From positions 1 through 64,000 of the forward strand of contig CAYQOX010000020.1 of the NCBI GenBank assembly GCA_964419335.1: a stretch of DNA of 64,000 nucleotides. Direction: 5' to 3'. The position numbers were made by a program, and so were the translations under genes. This document shows positions 1 to 8,532 of the stretch, piece after piece. How positions within the stretch are numbered: the first letter of the stretch is position 1; each line of letters starts with the position of its first letter. The DNA is from CAYQOX01 sp964419335 (GTDB lineage: Bacteria > Hinthialibacterota > Hinthialibacteria > Hinthialibacterales > Hinthialibacteraceae). A model generated the notes under the pieces. That model did not search any database and had not been told where the DNA came from. It worked only from the letters and a program-made list of their open reading frames with translations.

Positions 1-49
1 CTTAAGGGCCGCTTGCTACGAAAGCCGCTCCACACAAACCCCTTCGGCG

Positions 50-130
50 TTTTGGATCCATTCATGTGGATTGAAAAGAGTCATGTTTTTCTTTGAATGC
101 CTCAAAAGGACCTAGGTTACAGGAGGAACC
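50..130 (+). repeat. Degenerate copy of the intergenic TIR element family
   Basis: The right half resembles the clear copies elsewhere in the window. It has a GAGTCATGTT core, then a TTTGAATGCCTCAAAA stretch, and ends in CAGGAGGAACC, where the good copies end in CAGGATGAACC. Its left part shares TTTTGGATCCAT with the copy at 39558-39682. The left terminal repeat is not recognisable, so it reads as a truncated or decayed copy. The surrounding bases 1-239 hold no gene I can support. Confidence 0.4.
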
Positions 131-151
131 TATAAATTTATGTCTTCGACC
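117..151 (+). repeat. 35-bp direct repeat, copy 1
   Basis: This 35-bp unit starts TTACAGGAGGAACC, continues through an AT-rich stretch to ATG, and ends CTTCGACC. It recurs at 190-224 with one mismatch, 73 bp downstream. Each copy carries an AGGAGG followed by ATG, so each could start a very short ORF (22 and 21 codons). Those ORFs look incidental. The left part overlaps the right end of the degenerate intergenic element. Confidence 0.8.
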
Positions 152-189
152 ACCTACTTTTGCGTTATTGCTCCGAAAACCATTTTTAG

Positions 190-224
190 TTACAGGAGGA
201 ACCTATAAATTTATGGCTTCGACC
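190..224 (+). repeat. 35-bp direct repeat, copy 2
   Basis: Second copy of the unit at 117-151, differing at one base just after the ATG. It lies between the degenerate element and the hairpin downstream of the squalene-hopene cyclase gene. It could be a relic of a tandem duplication of the element end. Confidence 0.8.
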
Positions 225-239
225 GGCAAGAAGAATTCA

Positions 240-264
240 CCCCCATGCGGAAGCCGCATGGGGG
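240..264 (-). terminator. Hairpin downstream of squalene-hopene cyclase
   Basis: CCCCCATGCGG (240-250) and CCGCATGGGGG (254-264) form a perfect 11-bp stem with a 3-nt loop, 24 bp past the cyclase stop codon. On the minus strand the stem is followed by TGAATTCTT, so the U-tract is weak. A terminator or 3' stabilising hairpin is the likely role. Confidence 0.55.
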
Positions 265-288
265 TGGGAGTTGGTTAATGGAGTTGAT

Positions 289-2229
289 TTACTCTTTTTC
301 GGCGAGAAGAGCCTGATATTTGCCTAAGGCCATTAAGGGGAAGTAATTGCGATACCCGGTATAGCGGAGGTAGAAAACGCGGGGGAAACCGGTCCCGGTG
401 AATTGATCTTCATCCCAATCGCCAGTGGGTTTTTGGGTATCGAGGAGGTATTGGATGCCGTGTTGGACGGCTTCGTTGTCGCCGGCGCCGCCGTTCATGA
501 GGCCAATTAGCGCCCAGGCGGTTTGGGAGGGGGTTGAAGGACCTTGGCCTTTTTGGTTGGGATCGGCGTAAGTGACGCAGGTTTCGCCCCAGCCGCCGTC
601 TTGGTTTTGGATGCTAAGAAGCCAGCGAACGCCGCGTTGGATGTTTTTGTCGTGGGGAGGAACACCGACGCTGACTAAACCGGTAATGACCTGCCAGGTA
701 CCATAAATGTAATTGACGCCCCAGCGGCCGTACCAGGAGCCGTCGGATTCTTGTTGTTTGAGGATAAAATCAACGGCGCGGGCGACCGGCGAAAAGTTGC
801 GATCGTAGCCGATTTCGCCGAACATTTCGAGAATGCGGGCGGTGACGTCGCTGGTGCTGGGATCGAGCAGGGCGTTATGATCGGCGAAGGGGATCAGGTT
901 GAGGATTTCTTTGTTGTTGTCTACATCGAAGGCGCCCCAGCCGCCATCGGAGCTTTGCATGGAGAGGAGCCAATCGACGCCGCGTTTGATGGCGCCTTGG
1001 CGGCGTTTGTCGTTGGGGATGCGGGCGCCGTGAAGAGCCATGATGACCATGGCGGAATCGTCGGTATCGGCGTAGTAATCGTTATCGAATTCGAAGGCCC
1101 ATCCACCGGCGGGGCCGTAGGGGTTTTTGATTTGCCAATCGCCTTTGATGGTGATTTCCTGATTGATGAGCCATTCAGCGGCTTTTTGGATGGCGGGATG
1201 ATCGCCGGGCATGCCGGAGCGTTCGAGGGCGCCGGTCACCATGGCGGTATCCCACACGGGGGAGAAGCAAGGTTGGAACCAGAGGTGGTCGTCCAATTCC
1301 ACCATCAGGTTCATGAATTCGTCGAGGGCATTTTTGAAAGTGGGGTGATCGTGATCGTAGTTCAGGCAATCGAGGGCGATGATGGCGTTGAGCATGGCGG
1401 GGTAAATGGCAGCCAAGCCGCCGCCGCGGCTCATGTGTTCCAGCATCCAAGTTTCAGCCCGGCGGAGTGCTTCTTTGCGGGTGAAGGGGGAGTAGAAGCG
1501 ATGGGAGCGTTTGAGGATGGCGTCCAGGGTACAGAAGAAGGTTTTCCAAGAGAATTTTTCACGCAGGCTGCCACGGCCATTAAGGCGCGAGTGTTTGTCG
1601 ACCCACCAGGAGCGGGTATCGACGGTGCTGGGTGGTTGTTTGATTGGCTGATTCGCCCAGATGATGCACATGGGAACCAAGATGGCGCGCGACCAAGAGG
1701 AGATTTCGTAGATGTTGAAATAGAAAGAGGTGGGGAGGAACATCAGTTCAGGGGGCATGGAGACCAGCCGGTTCCAGGGATACTCGCCGAAGAGGCCGAG
1801 GTAGAAACGGGTGTAGCTATTGACCGCGGAGAGGCCTCCAAGGCGGCGCAAGCAGTCTTCGGCTTTGCGCAGCGGTTCGAAGGAACGGTCATAGCCGGCC
1901 AGTTGGAGGGCAAAAGCGCATTTGACGGTGGCGTTGAGTTCGCAGGGGCCATCGTGGTAAATATTCCAGCCGCCTTCTTGCAATTGGGTGTCTAAAAGCC
2001 AGCGAACGGCTTTCTTTTCCAATTTCGGATCAACCTTATCGATATAGTGGGCTAACATAATGTAGTCGGCGACCAGGGTGGAATCACATTCTAAGTTCGG
2101 CAGCCAGTAGCCCGCGTCTTTTTGATTGTGTAGGAAAAAGTTTTGGCAGGCTTCGATGGACTGAACCACTCGACTAGCCAAGGTGGATTGATGAGCGGTG
2201 GATCCGAGAATGTTGTTATTTACAGCCAT
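289..2229 (-). CDS. shc: Squalene-hopene cyclase
   Basis: Cyclises squalene to hopene or hopanol at the membrane, the first committed step of hopanoid synthesis. The protein has the QW repeats of triterpene cyclases (for example QNQDGGWG and QESDGSW near the C-terminus) and the DXDD protonation motif as DTDD at about residues 388-391. From the chosen start it is 646 residues, normal for the family. I placed the start at the ATG at 2229 (MAVNNN) because GGAG lies 11 nt upstream. An in-frame ATG 18 codons earlier has no such site. It stands alone on the minus strand with a hairpin downstream. The only other hopanoid-type gene here, the HpnG-like nucleosidase, is 58 kb away, so there is no classic hpn cluster. 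Family assignment is firm. Confidence 0.95.
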   Translation of the reverse strand: MAVNNNILGSTAHQSTLASRVVQSIEACQNFFLHNQKDAGYWLPNLECDSTLVADYIMLAHYIDKVDPKLEKKAVRWLLDTQLQEGGWNIYHDGPCELNATVKCAFALQLAGYDRSFEPLRKAEDCLRRLGGLSAVNSYTRFYLGLFGEYPWNRLVSMPPELMFLPTSFYFNIYEISSWSRAILVPMCIIWANQPIKQPPSTVDTRSWWVDKHSRLNGRGSLREKFSWKTFFCTLDAILKRSHRFYSPFTRKEALRRAETWMLEHMSRGGGLAAIYPAMLNAIIALDCLNYDHDHPTFKNALDEFMNLMVELDDHLWFQPCFSPVWDTAMVTGALERSGMPGDHPAIQKAAEWLINQEITIKGDWQIKNPYGPAGGWAFEFDNDYYADTDDSAMVIMALHGARIPNDKRRQGAIKRGVDWLLSMQSSDGGWGAFDVDNNKEILNLIPFADHNALLDPSTSDVTARILEMFGEIGYDRNFSPVARAVDFILKQQESDGSWYGRWGVNYIYGTWQVITGLVSVGVPPHDKNIQRGVRWLLSIQNQDGGWGETCVTYADPNQKGQGPSTPSQTAWALIGLMNGGAGDNEAVQHGIQYLLDTQKPTGDWDEDQFTGTGFPRVFYLRYTGYRNYFPLMALGKYQALLAEKE

Positions 2230-2685
2230 GCTTTCCAGTTCTCCTTTTTTCTTGCCACAAATGCTTACCCCTTGATCATTCAATCATCGAGTAAAAAACA
2301 AAAGTTATTTAAAAAATATTATTGTATTAACATCAATAGGTAAACCAAACGTATATAAAACATTTCATGGACAACTAGAGAAATAAGATGAATACCTAAT
2401 CTGTTTACCAATGTAGTAAATTTGCAACGCTGGTTCAAGGTTTGCTCTAAAAAAGGTGCCTGATGTTCATAGGAACAGAGGCAGGAGTAACATGCTGTGT
2501 GAATGTTTTCGAGCAAGCCTGAGGCGCGTTTATGGTTCTTGCGAAGCGCAAGAGAGTGAAAAAACGGTGTAGGGTACCGAATTTTCACGGTACGAAGATT
2601 ATTCTATTAAATAATAACTGATCTATTTATATGCGGGGTATTGTAGCGAGAATTTGTTTAATTTCTAACCCTTTATGGGCAATTT
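2230..2685. other. 456-bp AT-rich intergenic region
   Basis: Between the cyclase start and the stop of the next minus-strand gene. I see no convincing ORF: an 89-codon minus frame has no ribosome site and a low-complexity look. A 7-bp inverted repeat (TCTTGCG/CGCAAGA, 2537-2553) has no T-run. The cyclase promoter should lie at its left end. Confidence 0.5.
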
Positions 2686-4278
2686 TTAGGGAAAACGATA
2701 TAACAAAAGGGAGTGTCCCACATGGCCTATGGGATGGAATTTTTCCCACCAGTCAAAGTAATAAGGGGAGCGTTTTTGTACCCGTTGGCGTACCGCCCAA
2801 TGTTTCCCGACAGCGATGATACCGGAAGGGGGATTGGGGATGGATTCTTTTGGGAATCGCTGAGCGTTCACTTGGAAAGCGTCGGGGTCAAAGATCCAGT
2901 TGGTGGCGAGGTAGAGGGGTTCATGGGGATGGTTTTCTTGAATCTGGCGGAGGCGGGCTAAATCTTGTCCCCAATCGATGTTGGAGTCGTCGAGGTAGAC
3001 ATGTCCCTGGGAGGGGCCACCCCAAGGGAGGTTGAAAAAGGCTAAATAATCGGGATAGATCATGGTTTGGGTGAGCAGGAGGGCCATGCCGAGGGCGCCC
3101 CAGCCAAGTTTGGCGTAACGATGGGCGTGCATACCAATGCGGCCGAGATAGAGGAAGAAGAGAGGGTAGACGGGGAGGATATGGCGCAGGCCGATATTCA
3201 CCCGGTTGAAGGCGGAAGTGGCCATGATGAGGAGGATGGCGCTGAGGAGAAGGGCGTCTGCCCATCCCAGCCAGCGGCGCATGGCCAGGCTCCAGAGAAG
3301 GGCGAGGAAGACGACCAGGGGGGTTTTGACGAGCATGGCGGCGAAGTAGTAGTACCACCAGCCTTGGGTGGAATACTCGCCGAAGAGGTAGAAGGCGTGG
3401 TTGAGGTGGGGCATACCGGGTACCCCGGCGCCTCCGGTGTGGGTGGATTTGTAGAGAACGTTGTGGAGGGTATCGAGGAAATAGAAGGGTTTGAAAGGGA
3501 AACCGTAAATTAAAAAAAGTACGAGTGCCGCGCTGGCGAAGAGTAAAAATGCCTGTTTGAGGAAAAGCGGTAGGGGAGGGGAGGCGGTGGGCTTTGCGGG
3601 GAGGAAAAATTTGGCGATTAAAGCAAGCGCGAGGAGAGGAAGAAGTAAGGCGGCGTTTAGTTTGGCGGCCAAGGCGCCGCCCAGGAGAAGGCCGGTGAGA
3701 ATTCCCCGCTTGTAACTGGGATGCAGAAGATAACGATAGAAGGAATATAACACGGCGATGAACAAGAAACTGACGCCAAGATCCAAGGTAGCAAGCCGGG
3801 CATGGGCCAAGATATTGGGAGAAAAACAGTAGAAAGCGAGGGTGAGGAGTGCCCCGGTAGAGCCATATAAATCGCGGGCCCAAAGAAAGAGAAGCCACGC
3901 CAGAAGACAGGAAAGCAACATGATGGGGAGCCGGGCGGTGAGAAGTAAAGACTCCCACTCGTTTTCGCCAAATAACAACATGTCGAAGCCGATGCGATAG
4001 CCTAATTCGTAACTCGCGGGTTGATCCCACTGCTCAAGGTGTAAATCGGGCATCCAGGGTTGGTATGCGACCAAAGGCAAACCGATGAAGAGACGAATTA
4101 AGGGGGGGTGGGTACGATCGAGGCGGAAATCCCAGGTGGTGATGTAAATGTAACCGGTGGAGATGTAGGTGTATTCGTCGGAAGTGGGGGATTTGAGACG
4201 AGCGCTGGTGAAGGCTAGCAGGAAATGAGTGGCGATGAAGACGGCCACGAGAAGGTATAGGAGAGAAGGCTTCTTCAT
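2686..4278 (-). CDS. GT-C membrane glycosyltransferase (PMT_2 / GT39-like)
   Basis: Predicted polytopic inner-membrane glycosyltransferase using a lipid-linked sugar donor, with its active site facing the periplasm. After the first membrane segment comes SPTSDEYTYISTGYI, which carries the Asp-Glu pair typical of the first extracytoplasmic loop of GT-C enzymes, followed by THPPLIRL. About ten hydrophobic segments follow. A soluble C-terminal part begins near YLDDSNIDWGQDL, a motif I know from many bacterial GT39-like proteins. It is the last gene of a minus-strand run after a second GT-C enzyme and a methyltransferase, with a 120-bp gap upstream. Acceptor and sugar are unknown; lipid A, O-antigen or protein modification are all possible. 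Confidence 0.8.
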   Translation of the reverse strand: MKKPSLLYLLVAVFIATHFLLAFTSARLKSPTSDEYTYISTGYIYITTWDFRLDRTHPPLIRLFIGLPLVAYQPWMPDLHLEQWDQPASYELGYRIGFDMLLFGENEWESLLLTARLPIMLLSCLLAWLLFLWARDLYGSTGALLTLAFYCFSPNILAHARLATLDLGVSFLFIAVLYSFYRYLLHPSYKRGILTGLLLGGALAAKLNAALLLPLLALALIAKFFLPAKPTASPPLPLFLKQAFLLFASAALVLFLIYGFPFKPFYFLDTLHNVLYKSTHTGGAGVPGMPHLNHAFYLFGEYSTQGWWYYYFAAMLVKTPLVVFLALLWSLAMRRWLGWADALLLSAILLIMATSAFNRVNIGLRHILPVYPLFFLYLGRIGMHAHRYAKLGWGALGMALLLTQTMIYPDYLAFFNLPWGGPSQGHVYLDDSNIDWGQDLARLRQIQENHPHEPLYLATNWIFDPDAFQVNAQRFPKESIPNPPSGIIAVGKHWAVRQRVQKRSPYYFDWWEKFHPIGHVGHSLLLYRFP

Positions 4279-4367
4279 GGGTTTGGGAAAAAAGGGTTTT
4301 TCGTTGTTTTGATTGATGGTTATAGGGAGATGATAGCATAGGTTTGGAGGAAGTGAGGATGGGGGAG

Positions 4368-4382
4368 GGGTAGGATAACGGC
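4368..4382 (+). repeat. Short dispersed repeat GGGTAGGATAACGGC, copy 1
   Basis: This exact 15-mer recurs at 31620-31634. The flanks also resemble each other: GGATG and GGGG-rich sequence before, and TGGRGGG after. Both copies lie in G-rich non-coding spacers, here between the methyltransferase and GT-C genes. Confidence 0.6.
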
Positions 4383-4398
4383 ATGGGGGGGAGGGGGA

Positions 4399-5043
4399 TT
4401 AGGAGAAGGGGTGGGGGATGCGGCAGACGTGGACGATGGAAGGGGGGAGATTGAAAGTGACGAAGAGGGTTTTCTCTTCGAAAGAGGTGAGGAATTCTTG
4501 GAGGACATTGCTGACGGCGGAGACTTTGTTCCACTCTTCCTGGCTGGCGAAAGGCTTTTTCATATTGCGGACGGCGTAATATTCGAAGAAGATTAAACGT
4601 CCCTTGGGTTGGATGAGCCGGCTGTACGATGAGAGGATCTGCCGGACGAGAGTGGGTTCGAAATTGTTGAAGGGTAAGCCGGAGATGATTAAGTCGAAAG
4701 GCTCTAAACTTTCTAATTCTTCGACGGGTTGGTGATGGAGCGTGGTGCGCTCTTGGTGCTGTTGCCAGTGAGGTTCGGTTTGTAGGCGATGTTGGAGATG
4801 CTGGGCGAAGGACTCGTTGATTTCACATAAATGAAGTTCGTCGCCCGGCTGGATTTTGTGCATTATGTGGTCGGTAAATGGGCCGGTGCCAGAACCGACT
4901 TCGAGGATTCTGCGGGGAGCGGGATAGTCGTCGATACAAGAGGTCATGGCTTTCGCAAGAAAACGGGAACTGGGAGCGATGGAGCCGGTGGTTTTGGTGT
5001 GCTGCTTTACGTTTTTGTAAAAAACTTTTAGTGAAGAAAGCAT
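4399..5043 (-). CDS. SAM-dependent methyltransferase, phospholipid N-methyltransferase-like
   Basis: Class I methyltransferase of 214 residues. The SAM-binding glycine loop is ILEVGSGTGPFT at about residues 45-56, and the acidic residue after strand 2 lies in LHLCEINE. The N-terminal GSIAPSSRFLAKAM matches the signature of PmtA-type phosphatidylethanolamine N-methyltransferases, which make phosphatidylcholine precursors at the membrane. The rRNA dimethyltransferase-like fold makes a different small substrate possible. It starts 12 bp after the stop of the upstream GT-C gene with AGGAAA ahead of ATG, so the two are probably co-transcribed and the product probably acts on an envelope lipid. Fold is certain; lipid substrate is likely but unproven. 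Confidence 0.7.
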   Translation of the reverse strand: MLSSLKVFYKNVKQHTKTTGSIAPSSRFLAKAMTSCIDDYPAPRRILEVGSGTGPFTDHIMHKIQPGDELHLCEINESFAQHLQHRLQTEPHWQQHQERTTLHHQPVEELESLEPFDLIISGLPFNNFEPTLVRQILSSYSRLIQPKGRLIFFEYYAVRNMKKPFASQEEWNKVSAVSNVLQEFLTSFEEKTLFVTFNLPPSIVHVCRIPHPFS

Positions 5044-5055
5044 GGTGATTTTCCT

Positions 5056-6963
5056 TTATTCGCGATAATAGGCGGTAAACAGATGTGAACCGCTCATGGG
5101 TGAATAGACGGTTTCTTTTACGGCTTCGGGTAACCGGTGTTCGATTTGGGAGCGTAAGGAACGCTTGGAATCATCGACGATAACCGCCAAAGGGCCGGGG
5201 GGGAATGGATCCGGCAGCTGATGGAGGTCACGTCCCTCGTGGTTTTTGGCTAAAAACTGGACGGTTCCGCTGTCGAAGCGGAAATGGCCGCTGGAGAGTA
5301 CGTAGAAGAAGGTCTGGGCGCCTTGGTCTTTTATGTAATAGGCTAAATGGGTTTGGGGATAATGAATATTGGCCGGATCGGTTTCTTTGGCGAAAACATG
5401 AAAGTAGGCGTGCAGGTTGAAGCCCATCGAGATCAAAGCCAAGAGGGTTGAAAAAGCGATCACAGCCCGGTTGGTATCCCATTCCTTGCGAGTGGAGTTT
5501 TGGAGAGAAGCGAAGAGTCCCGCAAGAGGGAGGAATAAGAGGGCGGTGATGCCGGCAAGACGGGGATAAAACGGGGTATCGACGGTGAAGGCGCCGCCGG
5601 TGATTAAAAAGGCGAGGATCCAAGCGAAGGGGAGACTCCAACGGGGATCATAGAAGCGATAGGCGGTGATGAAGAAAGCGAGCATAAAGAGGACGGCGGC
5701 GATGGGGTCTAGAAACGGTTTTTGGCCGCCGTATTGCATGCTGGTGTCGGAATAGCGAATGGGGGCTAAAAAAGCACGTTGGAATTGTTTGCGCCAGATG
5801 AGGCTGTGATCGCCCTGGGCCTGGTAGACACTGTCGAGGTGTTGGAGGTTGTGGGGCTTCCAGGCGATGACGCCCTCGGCACGGGCGGAGAACATTTCCA
5901 GCTGGCCGCGCCGAGAAAGATCAAAGGTGATAAGGGGAGAGAAGGTGAGCAGGGTCATCAGCAGGGGGATGGCGAGGGAGAGGGCAAACCAGCGCCAGGA
6001 GATTTTATGGAGGAGGAGGAGTCCGACTTGGGTGGCGCACCATAAGAGGGGGAGGAGGTGGTTGGCCTGATAGGACTGGAGCGCGAGACCGATGAAGGCA
6101 CCTGCCAGGACACAATAGGCGAGTGAGCGTTTTTCGTTAGCGTAAACGGATAAGGCGAAGGTGGTGATGGAGAAGAAGGCAACCTGGATGTAATTGACGC
6201 CGCAGTGCATAAGGTGTAAAAACCAATGATTGGCGATCAGCATGAAGCCCGCGAGAAGGGCGGCTTTCCATCCCCACCAGCGTTGAGCGAGGAGATAAAA
6301 GGGAATGAGGGTGAGCAACCCCATGATCACGGTACTCATGCGCAGGCCAAAGAGACTGTCGCCGAAGAGGTAGAGGCTTGCAGCGGGGATAAAGAAAAAG
6401 AACTGAGGGAGAGCATACCAGGTCGAGGCGAAGAAGGTAGGGATTTTACCTTCGATGATTTTGCGGGCGTGGAGTCCGACCATGCCTTCATCGCCGTGGA
6501 CGGTGAAAGGGACCTCGGTTAAGCGAAAGAGTCCCAATCCCAGGGCGAAGAGCAGCAGGAAGAGGAGGGGCAGCCAGGAGCGGAGGGTGCAGTGTTTTAA
6601 GGAAATGAGGATGGGTTTGCGGACAGCGAGAAGGAGAAGAAGTAAAAAACCCAGCCAAAAGAGAAGGGCATACGTAAGGCGGGAGGAGTTTAGGTTGGAT
6701 GAGTTCGCGCCGGTGGCGATGAGCCATAGGGAGACGCCCAGGGTGATGAGGCTAATAGAGAAAGCGAGGGGATCGAGATCGTTTTGCCAGGAATGGGGGG
6801 CTTGCTCATCCCAAGCTTGGCTGCGGGGGAAGATGAGCAAGACGGCGGATAAGGTGCCGGCGAAGGCGTAAACGAGTAAGCCGGGGATCAAGAGATCCTG
6901 GGTGATGAGTATTTGCGCAAGGCAGCCGAGCAAGAACACAGCGATCCAAAGAATGAAAATCAT
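5056..6963 (-). CDS. GT-C membrane glycosyltransferase (PMT_2 / GT39-like)
   Basis: Second polytopic GT-C glycosyltransferase, 635 residues with about twelve hydrophobic segments. After five N-terminal segments comes VPFTVHGDEGMVGLHARKI, whose Asp-Glu near residues 156-157 is the expected catalytic or metal site of the first long periplasmic loop, followed by the usual aromatic PQFFFF segment. The soluble C-terminus is short. It differs clearly in sequence from the downstream GT-C gene, so this is not a recent duplication. It heads the run GT-C, methyltransferase, GT-C. Sugar donor and acceptor cannot be read from the sequence. Confidence 0.8.
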   Translation of the reverse strand: MIFILWIAVFLLGCLAQILITQDLLIPGLLVYAFAGTLSAVLLIFPRSQAWDEQAPHSWQNDLDPLAFSISLITLGVSLWLIATGANSSNLNSSRLTYALLFWLGFLLLLLLAVRKPILISLKHCTLRSWLPLLFLLLFALGLGLFRLTEVPFTVHGDEGMVGLHARKIIEGKIPTFFASTWYALPQFFFFIPAASLYLFGDSLFGLRMSTVIMGLLTLIPFYLLAQRWWGWKAALLAGFMLIANHWFLHLMHCGVNYIQVAFFSITTFALSVYANEKRSLAYCVLAGAFIGLALQSYQANHLLPLLWCATQVGLLLLHKISWRWFALSLAIPLLMTLLTFSPLITFDLSRRGQLEMFSARAEGVIAWKPHNLQHLDSVYQAQGDHSLIWRKQFQRAFLAPIRYSDTSMQYGGQKPFLDPIAAVLFMLAFFITAYRFYDPRWSLPFAWILAFLITGGAFTVDTPFYPRLAGITALLFLPLAGLFASLQNSTRKEWDTNRAVIAFSTLLALISMGFNLHAYFHVFAKETDPANIHYPQTHLAYYIKDQGAQTFFYVLSSGHFRFDSGTVQFLAKNHEGRDLHQLPDPFPPGPLAVIVDDSKRSLRSQIEHRLPEAVKETVYSPMSGSHLFTAYYRE

Positions 6964-7087
6964 GAAAAGTGCTCCAACGTGAAGAACAAAAAGGTTTATC
7001 CGATTCTATCCCCCTCGTACAATAAAGAACAGAATTCCGAGAAATGATGACGAATTGATCCGCGCGAGGAAAGAATCGAGAAACACA

Positions 7088-7117
7088 TTGTTATCCATTA
7101 CAAATGAAAAGTATATC
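7088..7117 (+). promoter_or_regulatory. Possible sigma70-type promoter for thpR
   Basis: TTGTTA (7088-7093) and TATATC (7112-7117) are 18 bp apart in an AT-rich spacer ahead of the first plus-strand gene. Overlapping TATA-like alternatives follow, so the exact -10 is uncertain. Confidence 0.3.
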
Positions 7118-7157
7118 GCTATTGGTGATATAGTATATATGAACGGAGAATATTTAT

Positions 7158-7709
7158 ATGCGTGCTTTTTTATCGGTTCATTTAAACGAGGCGCTCCATC
7201 GTTCGATTGAGGAATTGCAACGGCGTTTGACGCCTTCGGTGGAGGGGATACGCTGGACGCGTCCGCAAAATTGTCATCTTACGTTGAAATTTTTTGGGGA
7301 GATTGAAGAGAAGACAGCAGAACATATTCATCAATGTTTGTTGCCGGTGATTGCGGATCAGAAGCCTTTTCCGTTGGAGTTGGGGACGATAGGGCAGTTT
7401 CCGCCGCGGGGAGCGTTATCGGTGTTGTGGGTGGGGGTGACTCAGGGAAGTGAAAAGTTGATGCAGTTGGAAGAGGAAATTCATACGGCGTTGAAGGTGG
7501 CGAATATCTCGTATGATAAAAAGCGATTTAAGCCGCATTTGACGATCGGACGTTCGAAGCAGAAGGTGTATTTGCCGTATAAGACGATCGATCAGTACAA
7601 GAGTCACCGTTTGGGGAAGATCAAGGTGGATGCGTTGTATTTGATGGAGAGTGAGTTACGTCCCAAGGGGCCGATCTATACTGAACGCGCGCGTTTTCCA
7701 CTGGGATAA
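7158..7709 (+). CDS. thpR: RNA 2',3'-cyclic phosphodiesterase (2H family)
   Basis: Hydrolyses RNA 2',3'-cyclic phosphates, and in some homologues joins or cleaves 2'-5' linkages; cytosolic. The two HxTx motifs of the 2H superfamily are both present, HLTLKFFG near residue 40 and HLTIGRS near residue 126. At 183 residues it has the usual length of ThpR/LigT. GGAG lies 9 nt before the ATG. It leads a plus-strand run that continues with a DUF4159 protein and a histidine kinase, but nothing in those neighbours points to RNA repair. Confidence 0.9.
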   Translation: MRAFLSVHLNEALHRSIEELQRRLTPSVEGIRWTRPQNCHLTLKFFGEIEEKTAEHIHQCLLPVIADQKPFPLELGTIGQFPPRGALSVLWVGVTQGSEKLMQLEEEIHTALKVANISYDKKRFKPHLTIGRSKQKVYLPYKTIDQYKSHRLGKIKVDALYLMESELRPKGPIYTERARFPLG

Positions 7710-7751
7710 AAGTAGAAACAGGATTAGGATAAAGAAAAAACGGGGTAGGCT

Positions 7752-8447
7752 ATGAAAGATTGGTTTAATCTTTTTTTATTATTATTGAGTTTTCTTTGTG
7801 TCTTTTCGTTGGCGGAGACGGCGCAGTCTCAGGATACGAATCTCATTGCCCGGCTTCAGTATGAAGGCGGAGGAGATTGGTATAGTGATCCCACCTCGCT
7901 GCCCAACTTGCTGATTGAGTTGCAAAAGCGTTTGCATATTCAAACATGGGACCCGTCTGATTCCCGTCCTGAAGAGCCGGTGGTGAAGCCGAGTGATTCG
8001 GAATTGTTTGAGTATCCATTGATTTATATGACCGGACATGGGACGGTGCGTTTTCATGAGAAGGATATAGAAAACCTGCGAACGTATTTTGAGCGTGGGG
8101 GGACCTTATGGGCGGATGATAACTATGGGATGGATGAATCGTTTCGGAAGGAAATCGGGCGGGTGTTTCCAGACACGCCCCTGGTCGAGATACCCAACGA
8201 TCATCCTATTTATACGATCTTCTATTCGTTTGATCAGGGATTGCCGAAGATCCATGAGCATGATGGGGGGCCGCCGGAGCTGTTGGGGATTTTTCAAGAA
8301 GAGCGGCTGGCGGTGATTTATACATATAATACGGATATTGGGGATGGCATAGAGAGTGAGGGGGTGCATCCCGAAGATCCTCCTGAGGTACGGGAAGAGG
8401 CGATGAAGATGGCGATCAACATTGTGTTGATGGCATTGACGAATTGA
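7752..8447 (+). CDS. Exported DUF4159 domain protein
   Basis: Secreted or periplasmic protein of 231 residues with a cleavable signal peptide (hydrophobic residues about 4-26, ending near AQS). The mature part is a complete DUF4159 domain: an N-terminal LQYEGGGDWY strand, then LIYMTGHGTV, a GGTLWADDNYG segment, and a C-terminal helix. The fold resembles a glutamine-amidotransferase-like or flavodoxin-like domain, but its role is unknown. Such domains often occur near AAA/MoxR-DUF58-VWA genes, none of which is here. It is 42 bp from thpR and 85 bp from the histidine kinase gene, so co-transcription is plausible. Confidence 0.8.
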   Translation: MKDWFNLFLLLLSFLCVFSLAETAQSQDTNLIARLQYEGGGDWYSDPTSLPNLLIELQKRLHIQTWDPSDSRPEEPVVKPSDSELFEYPLIYMTGHGTVRFHEKDIENLRTYFERGGTLWADDNYGMDESFRKEIGRVFPDTPLVEIPNDHPIYTIFYSFDQGLPKIHEHDGGPPELLGIFQEERLAVIYTYNTDIGDGIESEGVHPEDPPEVREEAMKMAINIVLMALTN

Positions 8448-8532
8448 GGGACATGAGTAAGAGCAAGTGAGCACGATGAAGGCTCTATGATTGTGATGAA
8501 TTCAATCCTTATGATGTCTTCGTAAAAAACGA

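Noticed and set aside
93..278. 61-codon frame at the left end
   Set aside because: It crosses two repeat units and a terminator hairpin and has no domain or ribosome site of its own.
751..1995. A 414-codon plus-strand frame inside the squalene-hopene cyclase gene
   Set aside because: It is antisense to a well-conserved gene, Gly/Ala-rich, with no ribosome site; an antisense shadow.
2319..2588. 89-codon minus-strand frame upstream of the cyclase gene
   Set aside because: No ribosome site and no recognisable composition; probably chance in AT-rich DNA.
2921..4030. 369-codon minus-strand frame within the first GT-C gene
   Set aside because: Same strand but another frame, rich in Arg and Pro, inside a conserved gene; a shadow.
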